Shown here: positions 8,259 to 16,288 of the stretch, one piece after another | How the letters are laid out: the number at the start of each line of letters is the position of its first letter | Position numbering within the stretch: the first letter of the stretch is position 1 | Source: Paenibacillus ehimensis NBRC 15659 | Lineage (GTDB): Bacteria; Bacillota; Bacilli; Paenibacillales; NBRC-103111 | Reading direction: 5' to 3' | Assembly: GCF_004000785.1 (NCBI RefSeq) | Contig: NZ_BILX01000040.1 | Span: 1-58,980 of the forward strand | Length of the DNA: 58,980 nt | The notes under the pieces: model-generated | Database searches by the model: none | What the model was told of the DNA's origin: nothing | What the model saw: the letters and a program-made list of their open reading frames with translations, nothing else | Made by a program: the position numbers and the translations under genes

Positions 8259-9032
8259 GTGAGATTGCACAATAAGGTAACGCTCATTACCGGGTCCGGC
8301 TCGGGCATCGGGAAAAGCACGGCGCAGCTGTTCGCCCGCGAAGGCGCGACGGTCGTCGTCAACGATTTGGCGGAGGATAAGGGTCAGGAAACGGCCGAGG
8401 AAATACGCCGGGCCGGCGGGAACGCGCTGTTCGTGCAAGCCGACGTGACGAACCCCGAGTCCGTTCAAGCGCTGGTGGACATCGTCATTGCCAAGTACGG
8501 CCGGATCGACGTGCTGTTTAACAATGCCGGCATCAGCGGCGTGGGGGCGATCCACGAAGTGGAGCCCGAGGCGTGGGACCGCGTCATGACGGTCAATATC
8601 CGCGGCACGTTTCTGCCCTGCAAGTACGTCCTGCCGCATATGATGCAGCGTAAGGAAGGCTCGATCATTAACATGTCTTCCTGCATCGCCGAAATCGGCC
8701 TCGCGCGCAGAGCATCGTATTCTGCAACCAAAGGAGCCGTGCTGGCGCTGACCAAATCGATGCAGGTCGATTACGCGCCTTATAACATCCGCGTGAACGC
8801 ACTGCTGCCGGGCACGATCCTGACGCCGTTCGTGGAAAATTATTTGCGGAACTCCTACGACAATCCGGAGGAGGCTTACGAATCACTTAAAAAACGCCAG
8901 CTGAGCGGCGATCTGGGACGCCCGGACGATGTGGCGCAAGCGGCCTTGTTCCTCGCATCGGACGAATCCAAATTTATGATGGGCTCCCCGCTTTATATCG
9001 ACGGGGGCGTCGTCTTCGGCAAAAACGCATAA
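8259..9032 (+). CDS. SDR-family dehydrogenase, NAD type
   Basis: Short-chain dehydrogenase of 257 residues (classical type). Visible are the nucleotide-binding GSGSGIG, NNAG, the catalytic Ser in INMSSC, and YSATK carrying the catalytic Tyr and Lys. Asp in VNDLAEDKG at the end of strand 2 points to NAD rather than NADP. The GTG at 8259 is chosen because AAGGA lies 10 bases upstream; the GTG at 8250 is too close to it. In the operon context it may oxidise a sugar to its lactone or a 2-keto-3-deoxy acid to a 2,4-diketo acid; which of the two dehydrogenases does which step cannot be settled from sequence. Confidence 0.88.
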   Translation: MRLHNKVTLITGSGSGIGKSTAQLFAREGATVVVNDLAEDKGQETAEEIRRAGGNALFVQADVTNPESVQALVDIVIAKYGRIDVLFNNAGISGVGAIHEVEPEAWDRVMTVNIRGTFLPCKYVLPHMMQRKEGSIINMSSCIAEIGLARRASYSATKGAVLALTKSMQVDYAPYNIRVNALLPGTILTPFVENYLRNSYDNPEEAYESLKKRQLSGDLGRPDDVAQAALFLASDESKFMMGSPLYIDGGVVFGKNA

Positions 9033-9073
9033 TCAAGCCAAGCCTATATTCAGCCAAGGAGGCATATTCGGAT

Positions 9074-9985
9074 ATGAAATTGCTTACTTTTATCGAAGAG
9101 GGACAGGAGCGGCTCGGCGTCAAGACCGATCGCGGCGTCGTACATATCGCCAAAGCGCTTGCAGCGGTCCCTGCCGGCAACGCAGAAGTGCCGCAGACGG
9201 TGCATGAAGCGATCGAAGGCGGACCTTTCGCCGTTACGGCGCTGCAAGCTTACGTGGACCAAGCGCTGGCGGCAGCCGGCAGCGAGGCGTATGTGCTGGA
9301 CGAAGCGGGGCTCACTTACGGCCCGTGCGTTCCGCATCCGAACAAAATCATCTGCGTCGGGCTGAACTACCGCAAGCATGCGGAAGAAACGAACGCGCCG
9401 ATTCCGCAGTACCCGATCCTGTTCAACAAATTCAACAATACGTTGACGGGGCACGGACAGGACGTGCCGCTGCCGGTCAGCGTGACGAGCAAGGTGGATT
9501 ACGAGGCGGAGCTGGTCATCGTGATCGGCAAGAAAGCCAAGTATGTATCCAAAGAATCGGCGCTGGATCACGTGTTCGGCTACTGCAACGTGAACGATTT
9601 GTCCGCCCGCGACCTGCAGATGCGCACCCAGCAATGGCTGCTCGGCAAGTCGTGCGACGGCTTCAGCCCGCTTGGGCCTTATCTGGTAACGGCCGATGAA
9701 GTCGGCGATCCGAACAACCTTTCCATCCGCTGCATCGTGAACGGCGAGGTGCGCCAGAACTCCAATACATCGGACATGATCTTCCACTGCGACGAAATCG
9801 TCAGCTACATTTCGCAGCATATGACGCTTGTTCCTGGCGACGTGATTTTGACCGGAACCCCGGAGGGTGTCGTGCTCGGATATCCCGAAGATAAGCAGGT
9901 TTACCTGAAAGACGGTGACATCGTGACGATCGAGATCGAGAAGCTGGGCTCGCTGACGAACCGTATGGTTAACGAGCAAGCGTAA
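9074..9985 (+). CDS. Fumarylacetoacetase-family hydrolase
   Basis: Enzyme of 303 residues from the FAH superfamily, which cleave carbon-carbon bonds of 1,3-diketo acids using a divalent metal. The N-terminal 70 residues are the usual leader domain. The catalytic domain has KIICVGLNYRKHAEE, DYEAELVIVIGK (acidic metal ligands), NDLSARDLQ, GKSCDGFSPLGP and VILTGTPEGV. A GGAGG site lies 11 bases before the ATG. In known non-phosphorylating L-fucose and L-rhamnose pathways an FAH-family enzyme splits the 2,4-diketo-3-deoxy acid into pyruvate and lactate. The dehydratase and dehydrogenase neighbours suggest the same role here. Alternatives are aromatic-acid type hydrolases, but no aromatic genes are nearby. 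Confidence 0.88.
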   Translation: MKLLTFIEEGQERLGVKTDRGVVHIAKALAAVPAGNAEVPQTVHEAIEGGPFAVTALQAYVDQALAAAGSEAYVLDEAGLTYGPCVPHPNKIICVGLNYRKHAEETNAPIPQYPILFNKFNNTLTGHGQDVPLPVSVTSKVDYEAELVIVIGKKAKYVSKESALDHVFGYCNVNDLSARDLQMRTQQWLLGKSCDGFSPLGPYLVTADEVGDPNNLSIRCIVNGEVRQNSNTSDMIFHCDEIVSYISQHMTLVPGDVILTGTPEGVVLGYPEDKQVYLKDGDIVTIEIEKLGSLTNRMVNEQA

Positions 9986-10013
9986 CGGCAGCGGACAAAA
10001 GGAGGAACGACGG

Positions 10014-10328
10014 ATGGCAGGACCGATTATTGCAGGCGCGGATGCGCTCGTGATGGACCCGCGCGACCATGTGGCGACGGCGATCAAAGAGTTGAAGCAG
10101 GGACAGCGGATCACGTACCGGGTCCAGGAGCAAGTCCGGGAAGTGACGCTGCTGAACGACGTCCCGTTCGGACATAAAATTGCGATTCAAGACATCCCGG
10201 CCGGGACGGATATCCGCAAGTACGGCGAAGTGATCGGACGGACGACGGCCCCGATCCTTGCAGGGCAGCATGTTCACGTGCATAACGTCGAAGGTATCCG
10301 CGGTCGCGGAGACCAGGCGAAAGCGTGA
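10014..10328 (+). CDS. UxaA-family dehydratase, small (SAF-domain) subunit
   Basis: A protein of 104 residues that corresponds to the N-terminal SAF domain of altronate/galactarate dehydratases (UxaA/GarD family). It contains PFGHKIAIQDIPAGTDIRKY and ends with HVHVHNVEGIRGRGD, the usual end of this module. In classic UxaA this domain is fused to the large catalytic part; here it is a separate gene directly before it, 24 bases apart. The same split is known for sulfolactate sulfo-lyase (SuyA/SuyB) and for the L-fucose locus of Campylobacter jejuni. It is expected to form a complex with the next gene product. Confidence 0.87.
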   Translation: MAGPIIAGADALVMDPRDHVATAIKELKQGQRITYRVQEQVREVTLLNDVPFGHKIAIQDIPAGTDIRKYGEVIGRTTAPILAGQHVHVHNVEGIRGRGDQAKA

Positions 10329-10352
10329 GAAGCGAAGGGAGAACGAATACTC

Positions 10353-11513
10353 ATGAATCACATGATGGGCTATAGAAGACCGAACGGCGACGTGGGCATC
10401 CGCAATCATTTGCTTATTATCCCGACCGTCATTTGCGCCAACCAAGTGTGCACCCGGATCAACCAAATGGTTCCGGATACGGTAGCGATTCCCCACCAGC
10501 ACGGCTGCAGCCAGATCGGCGCGGACAAAGATCGCACCTTCGACGTGCTGGCGGGAACCGGCCGCAATCCGAACGTCGGCGGCGTCATCATCATCAGCCT
10601 CGGCTGCGAAGTCGTCGACCCGCATGCGCTGGCCGACGCGATCCGTACGACGGGCAAGCCGGTCGAAGTATTCGACATTCAATCGGTCGGCGGTTCCGTC
10701 AAAGCGATCCAGCACGGGGTGGAAATTGCGCGGAAAATGCGCGCCCAGCTTGATGAAATGAAGCCCGAGCCGGTGCCCTTCAGCGATCTGATCATCGGGG
10801 TCAAATGCGGCGGCTCGGATGCCACCTCGGGGCTCGCTTCCAATCCGGCGCTCGGTGCGGCTGCCGATTCGCTCATTCAGCAGGGCGGCGGCGTCGTGAT
10901 CGGGGAAACGACGGAAATTATCGGGGCGGAGCATGTGCTCGCTTCGCGCTGCGCCGCGCCTGACATCTCGGAGAAGCTGTATCATATCGTCGACCGCTTC
11001 GAGAAGGAAGTCGAGCGGATGGGCGCCGACATGCGGGGCGGTAACCCGAGCCCGGGCAATATTGCCGGGGGACTGACGACGATCGAAGAAAAATCGCTCG
11101 GCTGCATCAGCAAGTGCGGCACCGCTCCCATCAAAGGCGTCATCGAGTACGCAGAGGACATTCCGAAGCACGGGCTCTATTTTATGGATTCGCCGGGCAA
11201 CGACATCGAATGCGTCTCCGGGATGGCGGCGGGCGGTGCGCATCTCGTCTGCTTTACGACAGGACGGGGAACGCCTACCGGCTCGGCCGTCGTTCCGGTC
11301 ATCAAAATTACCGGTAACAAACGGATGTTCGAGAGAATGTCGGACAACATGGACGTCGATGTCAGCGATATGCTGGAAGGCACGCTCAGCCTGGAGGCGG
11401 CGGGGCAGATCGTCTGGGAAGAAATTCAAGCGGTTGCGAACGGCAAGCTGACGAAGGCGGAAATTTTGGGCCATACCGAATTTAGCATCAACCGGATCGG
11501 ACCGAGCTTATAA
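10353..11513 (+). CDS. UxaA-family dehydratase, large catalytic subunit
   Basis: A protein of 386 residues matching the C-terminal catalytic part of UxaA-type sugar-acid dehydratases, which remove water from an aldonate or aldarate to give a 2-keto-3-deoxy acid and depend on iron. The start RRPNGDVGIRNHLLIIPTV is the family hallmark. Possible metal or active-site residues lie in HQHGCSQIG, GVKCGGSDATSG and LGCISKCGTAP. Substrate cannot be read from sequence: altronate, galactarate, L-fuconate and sulfolactate enzymes belong to one superfamily. The neighbouring dehydrogenases and FAH hydrolase favour an aldonate such as a 6-deoxy-hexonate over sulfolactate. Confidence 0.88.
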   Translation: MNHMMGYRRPNGDVGIRNHLLIIPTVICANQVCTRINQMVPDTVAIPHQHGCSQIGADKDRTFDVLAGTGRNPNVGGVIIISLGCEVVDPHALADAIRTTGKPVEVFDIQSVGGSVKAIQHGVEIARKMRAQLDEMKPEPVPFSDLIIGVKCGGSDATSGLASNPALGAAADSLIQQGGGVVIGETTEIIGAEHVLASRCAAPDISEKLYHIVDRFEKEVERMGADMRGGNPSPGNIAGGLTTIEEKSLGCISKCGTAPIKGVIEYAEDIPKHGLYFMDSPGNDIECVSGMAAGGAHLVCFTTGRGTPTGSAVVPVIKITGNKRMFERMSDNMDVDVSDMLEGTLSLEAAGQIVWEEIQAVANGKLTKAEILGHTEFSINRIGPSL

Positions 11514-11544
11514 GCTGACGAAACAACGAAGGAGGCAACGATTT

Positions 11545-12339
11545 ATGGGAAGATTGGCAGGGCGGGTTGCGCTCGTCACCGGGGCCAGCCGGGGCATTGG
11601 GGAAGCCATTGCCATTCGCTTGGCGGAGGAAGGCGCGCATGTCGCCATTAACTTCACTTCCGAGCGTTCGCGCCCATTGGCGGAGAACGTGAAAAAGCAG
11701 GCGGAAGCGCACGGAGTCAAAGCGATGGTCGTTCAAGCGGACGTGGGCAGCAAGCAGCAGGTGGAAGAGATGTTCCGGCAGGTGCGGGAGCAGCTGGGCG
11801 ATGTGGATATTCTCGTCAACAACGCCGGAATCGCGCCGTTCGAGCCGTTCTTGAAATGTACGGAGGAGACGTGGGACCGGACGTACAATACGAACGTGAA
11901 GTCCATTTTCCTCTGTTCGCAGCTTGCGGCGAAGTCGATGATCGAAAAGCGCTACGGCAAAATCGTTAACGTCTTGTCGACCGCCAGCCTTGTCGTCACG
12001 AGTCCGGTCATTCCGCATTACCAGTCGTCCAAAGCGGCGGCGAATATGCTGACGAAAGGGATGGCCATCGAGCTGGGCAAGTACAACATCAACGTCAATG
12101 CGGTCGGCCCGAGCACGGTCGATACCGACATGTGCACGGACTATTTGGCCGACGAAGCCATCCGGGCCAAAGAAATCGAAGCGAATCCGATGAAGCGTCT
12201 GGGCACCGCCCGCCAGATCGGGGATGCGGTCGTATTCCTGGCTTCCGAGGAAGCGATGCAGGTTAACGGCCATCTGCTGATGGTCGACGGCGGTCTGACC
12301 GTCAAAGCCGCCCAGCCGGAAGATCATATGGAGCATTAA
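11545..12339 (+). CDS. SDR-family dehydrogenase, second of the operon
   Basis: Classical short-chain dehydrogenase of 264 residues with TGASRGIG (cofactor), NNAG, Ser in VLSTASL, and YQSSK (catalytic Tyr/Lys). The residues after strand 2 read INFTSERSR, without the Asp seen in the first dehydrogenase, so NADP use is possible. A GGAGG ribosome site precedes the ATG. It is the last gene of the operon and is followed by a terminator. It probably supplies the second oxidation of the pathway (sugar to lactone, or keto-deoxy acid to diketo acid). No lactonase gene is present in the window. Confidence 0.88.
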   Translation: MGRLAGRVALVTGASRGIGEAIAIRLAEEGAHVAINFTSERSRPLAENVKKQAEAHGVKAMVVQADVGSKQQVEEMFRQVREQLGDVDILVNNAGIAPFEPFLKCTEETWDRTYNTNVKSIFLCSQLAAKSMIEKRYGKIVNVLSTASLVVTSPVIPHYQSSKAAANMLTKGMAIELGKYNINVNAVGPSTVDTDMCTDYLADEAIRAKEIEANPMKRLGTARQIGDAVVFLASEEAMQVNGHLLMVDGGLTVKAAQPEDHMEH

Positions 12340-12354
12340 TAGCAGCAAGAATCG

Positions 12355-12381
12355 AGCCCTCCGCCAGCCGGGGGGCTTTTT
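12355..12381 (+). terminator. Rho-independent terminator of the sugar-acid operon
   Basis: AGCCCTCC (12355-12362) pairs with GGGGGGCT (12370-12377), one G-T wobble, followed by TTTTT. It closes the IclR-to-SDR operon. Confidence 0.8.
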
Positions 12382-12572
12382 GGCACACCGTAACCCTTTG
12401 AATCCCCCATGATCAGCTCAGCTAACGATTCTCTCCGCATTTCCTAATATATGTTTAAATAGTACATAAAACGACATCAATCGACATCAAATCTAATAAT
12501 CTCCTAATATTTAGCTGAAACTTTCATAATTATTCGGAGCTATAGTAGAGATATCAAGCGGAGGTGATTGGT

Positions 12573-13157
12573 ATGAAAGACATGCAGCTGCTTCATCAGG
12601 GGAAAGTTTACCAGGGGCAAGTGTCCTATGAAGGCTCGGATTTAATGGAGGTTTCCTGCACGGAGCCGTCTTCCTTTACGGGCGGGGAATCCGTTATCTG
12701 CTTTGATTTTCAGAAGAGAGTGCAAATGCGCGTGCTGCAGGTTTCCAAATCCAAGCTGATTTTAGTGCCGGCGGATTCGGAAATTTTCAATATAGAAGCG
12801 AGACCCGACGCCGTACTGGACGATATGTACCGCGACGAAAACTTGGCGTTTCCCAGCTTCAGGCTGAACACGTACGGCACGCTGATCGACGATTTCCGGA
12901 CAATGGCGGTTCGTTTTTGCCGGATCAGCCGCCTCGGGTTCGGGTTTGAAATTAACGATTTCTCCGTCAAAATGAACCATGTGTACGATACGATGATCAT
13001 GTGCGACGAAGAAACGATTCATCCGAAGGTCGTGGTCCGGTATGCCCATATTCAAGAAAAAACGATCCGCTATGGCGCCGAAATTCACAGCATCTCGGCC
13101 AAAGACTTGAACAAGCTCCGCTTCTACATCGTGACGCAGCAGTTTATGGCGCAATAA
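12573..13157 (+). CDS. PilZ-like domain protein
   Basis: A protein of 194 residues without membrane segments. The N-terminal half looks like a YcgR-type N domain (a small beta-barrel). The C-terminal half, from about residue 110, resembles PilZ: RFCRISRLGFGFEI stands where the c-di-GMP motif DxSxxG would be, and KLRFYIVTQQF is a typical PilZ end. The Asp of that motif is missing and no RxxxR is clearly placed, so c-di-GMP binding is uncertain. The ATG at 12573 follows GGAGGTG by 6 bases. It is a single-gene unit between terminators. Two HD-GYP proteins elsewhere in the window could belong to the same signalling network. Confidence 0.55.
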   Translation: MKDMQLLHQGKVYQGQVSYEGSDLMEVSCTEPSSFTGGESVICFDFQKRVQMRVLQVSKSKLILVPADSEIFNIEARPDAVLDDMYRDENLAFPSFRLNTYGTLIDDFRTMAVRFCRISRLGFGFEINDFSVKMNHVYDTMIMCDEETIHPKVVVRYAHIQEKTIRYGAEIHSISAKDLNKLRFYIVTQQFMAQ

Positions 13158-13182
13158 GCGAGATTTCCGAAAAAAAAACAAT

Positions 13183-13225
13183 CCGGCTGTTCCGCTTGAG
13201 AAAACGGAAGCAGCCGGTTTTTTTT
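13183..13225. terminator. Bidirectional terminator between the PilZ-like gene and nagA
   Basis: CCGGCTG (13183-13189) and CAGCCGG (13211-13217) form the outer stem, extended by TCCG/CGGA, and are followed by eight T. On the other strand a run of A precedes the left arm, so it can also end nagA transcription. Confidence 0.85.
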
Positions 13226-13234
13226 GTCGCGCGA

Positions 13235-14419
13235 TTAGTTAGGCAATTCTCTTCCTCGCACCCAGACGCGTTCGAGGTCAAGCTCCGGCGTGACGAGCAG
13301 CAGATCCGCCTGCTTGCCGGTCTCGATACTGCCGGTTTCCCCGAGCAGCCCGAGCTGCTTCGCCGGGTTCCAGCTGGCCAGCCGGCTGGCTTCCTCGACG
13401 CTGACTCCGACCGTGCCCACCACATAGCGGAAAGCGCCCATCATCGTCAGTGTGCTGCCTGCGAGGCTGTCGCCGTCGCGGAGCCTTGCGACGCCGTCCT
13501 TCACGACGACGGCAAGCCCGCCGAGTTCAAAATCGCCGTCCCCGAGACCCGCGGCGGACATGGCGTCGGTGATGAGCAGCAGATTGTCGCTGCGCTTCGT
13601 TTGGGTCAGCAGCCGGATGCAGGCCGGATGGACGTGGTGTCCGTCGGCGATGACCTCGGCGCAGATCTTGTCCTCGGTCAGCACGGCGCCGACGACGCCA
13701 GGCTCGCGGTGGTGCAGCCCTTTCATGGCGTTAAACGTATGCACGGCATGGCTCAGCCCATGCTTGACCGCTTCGCCGATTTGCGCATAGGTCGAATCCG
13801 TATGGCCGCAGGCGACGACGATGCCTTGTCCGGCGAGGAAGGCAATCACCGGCAGAGCTCCTTCGGTCTCCGGAGCAAGCGTAACGAGGCGAATCAGGCC
13901 CGGATAGCGGCTGGTCCATTCCTTCACCCATTCGAGCTTCGGCGTGACGATAAAGTTCGGATTTTGCGCGCCAGGCCATTTCGGACTGATAAACGGTCCT
14001 TCCAGATGCACGCCGGCCAACTGCGCGTACGGCATCCCTTTTTCCCGGTACGCTTTGACGCTTTCCAGCACCTGGCCGATCGCTTCGGGGGAGCCGGTTA
14101 CCGTGGTCGCCAGCATCGTGGTCGTCCCGTGGCTGGAGTGAAACCGGGTAATATTCTCAAGCGATTCGATCGTGGCGTCCATGAAGTCGCTGCCGTACCC
14201 GCCGTGCACATGCACATCGATGAATCCGGGCAGCAGCCAGCTTCCGCGGGCGTCGATTTTCGTGCCGGCCGTTTCGGCCAGCGTTTCGTTCAGCTCGGCC
14301 ATCGGGCCGAGCGCTTCAATTTTACCGTCCTTGACTGCGGCGTACCCGGCCGCAATCACCGCATCGGGTGTGACGACTTTGGCGTTAACGATTAACGTAT
14401 CCCATGCTGCGCGACTCAT
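13235..14419 (-). CDS. nagA: N-acetylglucosamine-6-phosphate deacetylase
   Basis: Removes acetate from N-acetylglucosamine-6-phosphate, giving glucosamine-6-phosphate in the cytoplasm. The protein has 394 residues, usual for NagA. Visible are metal and active-site elements of the amidohydrolase fold: HVHGGYGSDFMDAT, GVHLEGPFIS, CGHTDST, HTFNAM and LITDAMSAAG. The frame is open further upstream to 14494, but the ATG at 14419 follows AGGAGG by 9 bases and starts the enzyme properly. It overlaps the stop of nagB (ATGA), which indicates translational coupling. Confidence 0.95.
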   Translation of the reverse strand: MSRAAWDTLIVNAKVVTPDAVIAAGYAAVKDGKIEALGPMAELNETLAETAGTKIDARGSWLLPGFIDVHVHGGYGSDFMDATIESLENITRFHSSHGTTTMLATTVTGSPEAIGQVLESVKAYREKGMPYAQLAGVHLEGPFISPKWPGAQNPNFIVTPKLEWVKEWTSRYPGLIRLVTLAPETEGALPVIAFLAGQGIVVACGHTDSTYAQIGEAVKHGLSHAVHTFNAMKGLHHREPGVVGAVLTEDKICAEVIADGHHVHPACIRLLTQTKRSDNLLLITDAMSAAGLGDGDFELGGLAVVVKDGVARLRDGDSLAGSTLTMMGAFRYVVGTVGVSVEEASRLASWNPAKQLGLLGETGSIETGKQADLLLVTPELDLERVWVRGRELPN

Positions 14420-15144
14420 TTTAGCAAACCTCCTGCTTCGGAATCCAACAATACGACGACGTGCGGGTGCGTCTGCAGCAGCGAGGCCGGGCAATCCGTC
14501 GTGATCGGGCCTTGCAGCGCCCGCTGTACGATTTCCGCTTTATCCGCGCCGCGGACGACGAGCAGAATCATTTTCGCTTTCAAAATCGTTCCGACACCCA
14601 TCGTCAGCGCGTGCGTCGGCACCTGCTCCGGCTTGTCGAAAAACCGCGCATTCGCAGAGCGGGTCGATTCTTTCAGCTCCACGAGATGCGTGCCTCCTTC
14701 AAGCGTAGCGTCCGGCTCGTTGAAGCCGATGTGCCCGTTATGGCCGAGACCGAGCAGCTGCAGGTCGATCTGCCCGTACTGCTCCAGCAGGCTGTCGTAG
14801 CGGGCGCATTCCGCCTGCAGATCCGGCGCGATTCCGCTTGGAATATGGCATTGCTGCGGGGGAATGTCGACGAGACCGAGCAGGTGCTCCTGCATGAACG
14901 TGTAGTAGCTGGCCGGATGCCCCGGCTCGAGTCCGACATATTCGTCAAGATTGAACGCCGTCGCTTTGGCGAAGCTGACCAGCCCTTGCCGGTGCGTCTC
15001 GACCAGTTCCCGGTAAATGCCGATCGGCGTGCTGCCTGTCGCAAGCCCGAGCACGGCTCTCGGATTCGTTTGCAGCAGACCGGTAATGATGCCGGCGCCG
15101 GCTTTGTTCAATTCTTCTTGCGTGCGGAAAGTTAAAATGTTCAT
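14416..15144 (-). CDS. nagB: Glucosamine-6-phosphate deaminase
   Basis: Converts glucosamine-6-phosphate to fructose-6-phosphate and ammonia, feeding amino sugar into glycolysis. The protein has 242 residues, like the Bacillus NagB enzymes, which lack the allosteric C-terminal extension of the E. coli enzyme. Motifs: GLATGSTPIG for substrate phosphate, NLDEYVGL with the catalytic Asp, and GLGHNGHIGFNEP with the catalytic His and Glu. The ATG at 15144 follows GGGAGATG. It lies between the regulator (3 bases upstream) and nagA (4-base overlap), so the three genes form one operon. Confidence 0.95.
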   Translation of the reverse strand: MNILTFRTQEELNKAGAGIITGLLQTNPRAVLGLATGSTPIGIYRELVETHRQGLVSFAKATAFNLDEYVGLEPGHPASYYTFMQEHLLGLVDIPPQQCHIPSGIAPDLQAECARYDSLLEQYGQIDLQLLGLGHNGHIGFNEPDATLEGGTHLVELKESTRSANARFFDKPEQVPTHALTMGVGTILKAKMILLVVRGADKAEIVQRALQGPITTDCPASLLQTHPHVVVLLDSEAGGLLK

Positions 15145-15147
15145 GGC

Positions 15148-16008
15148 TCATCTCCCTTTTTCTTTGCGGTATTTTTTCACTTCTTGAAACGACTGCTCCA
15201 GAAGCGGAACATAATCGTCAAAGTGCAGGCTGAGCAGCGCGGTAAACAAGATGTCCACCACGTGCAGCTGAGCGATCCGCGAAGCCATATCGCCGCGGCG
15301 CATTCCTTCCTCGAGCGAGGAGGCGTACAGCCGGATATCCGCAAGCTGCGAAATCCGGTTGGCCCCGAACTTGGTCAGCGAAATCGTCGTGGCTCCCCGC
15401 TCCTTGGCGCACAGGAGGGCGTCGAGCGTTTCGGGGGTTTCGCCGGAATACGAGAAAGCGAACGCCACATCGCCCTCGCCGAGACTCGTTGCCGACGTAA
15501 TTTGCATGTGGGAATCCGACCAATGCTGCGCCATTTTGCCGATGCGCACCAGCTTTTGCTGGCAATCGTACGCGACCATTCCCGAGGTCGCCATCCCGTA
15601 CAGATCGATGCGCCGGGCGTCGTGCAGCGCATCCACCGCCCGCTGGACCTCCGTGAGGTCGAGCTGCCGCGTCGTATCCGAGATCGAGCGCAGGTGGTTC
15701 GTTTCGATCGCCTGGGCGATGCTGTGAAGCGTGTTGCCCGCGACAATGTCCTGGTAGGAAGGCTTCGCCGGAACAGGCTGGACGAGCTCGGCAGCCAGCT
15801 TCATGCGGAAATCCCCGTAGCCCTTGAACAGCAGGCTGCGGCAAAAGCGGGACACCGTCGCAATGCTCGTTCCCGAGCGTCCGGCCAGCTCCGTAATGCT
15901 CAAATGAACGGCCTCGTGGGCATGCTCCAAAATAAATTGCGCGAGAATTTGCTCCTTCGGATTCATGTGGTGCTGTTGTTCCCGTAAGGCTTGCAGAATA
16001 CCGGACAT
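15148..16008 (-). CDS. RpiR/MurR-family regulator with SIS domain
   Basis: Transcription regulator of 286 residues. Residues 1-75 are the RpiR helix-turn-helix (LAGRSGTSIATVSRFCRSLL) and about 115-250 are the SIS sugar-phosphate-binding domain (DLYGMATSGMVAYDC, FSYSGETPETLDAL). It is the first gene of the nagB-nagA operon, with only 3 bases to nagB. The effector is probably an amino-sugar phosphate such as GlcNAc-6-P or GlcN-6-P. Many Bacillales use a GntR-type NagR instead, so an RpiR regulator here is a small difference in wiring. The ATG is preceded by AGGTGAT. Confidence 0.88.
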   Translation of the reverse strand: MSGILQALREQQHHMNPKEQILAQFILEHAHEAVHLSITELAGRSGTSIATVSRFCRSLLFKGYGDFRMKLAAELVQPVPAKPSYQDIVAGNTLHSIAQAIETNHLRSISDTTRQLDLTEVQRAVDALHDARRIDLYGMATSGMVAYDCQQKLVRIGKMAQHWSDSHMQITSATSLGEGDVAFAFSYSGETPETLDALLCAKERGATTISLTKFGANRISQLADIRLYASSLEEGMRRGDMASRIAQLHVVDILFTALLSLHFDDYVPLLEQSFQEVKKYRKEKGR

Positions 16009-16288
16009 CAGATCACCTGTTTTGCAAAGATTTTGTAAATCATTTTCTTCATAAGGATCAAAACGATGAAAAATATTTTCTTCTTCATCATAGCCAATAT
16101 CACTAGTTTTGGCAACTGTTTTCGGCCTAAAACCGGCCGTTTCTTAAGGCTTTTCGAATACGTGCGGACAGCGGAACCGGTTTCTAAAATTATGGCAATA
16201 TTCGCCACAGCGACAGTAAAATAAGGTAAAATAAAGTTTATAGATTCATAGTGAAATCTTTGTTTTATGCAGAAGGAGTGAAGCACAA

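Noticed and set aside
9969..11474. 501-residue minus-strand frame over the UxaA genes
   Set aside because: Antisense shadow of the two UxaA subunit genes, composition typical of a reverse reading.
10014..11513. Sulfolactate sulfo-lyase SuyA/SuyB
   Set aside because: The two-subunit layout fits, but no sulfonate genes are near and the dehydrogenase/FAH neighbours point to sugar acids; kept only as an alternative.
13001..14395. 464-residue plus-strand frame over nagA
   Set aside because: Antisense shadow of nagA; starts inside the PilZ-like gene and has no family features.
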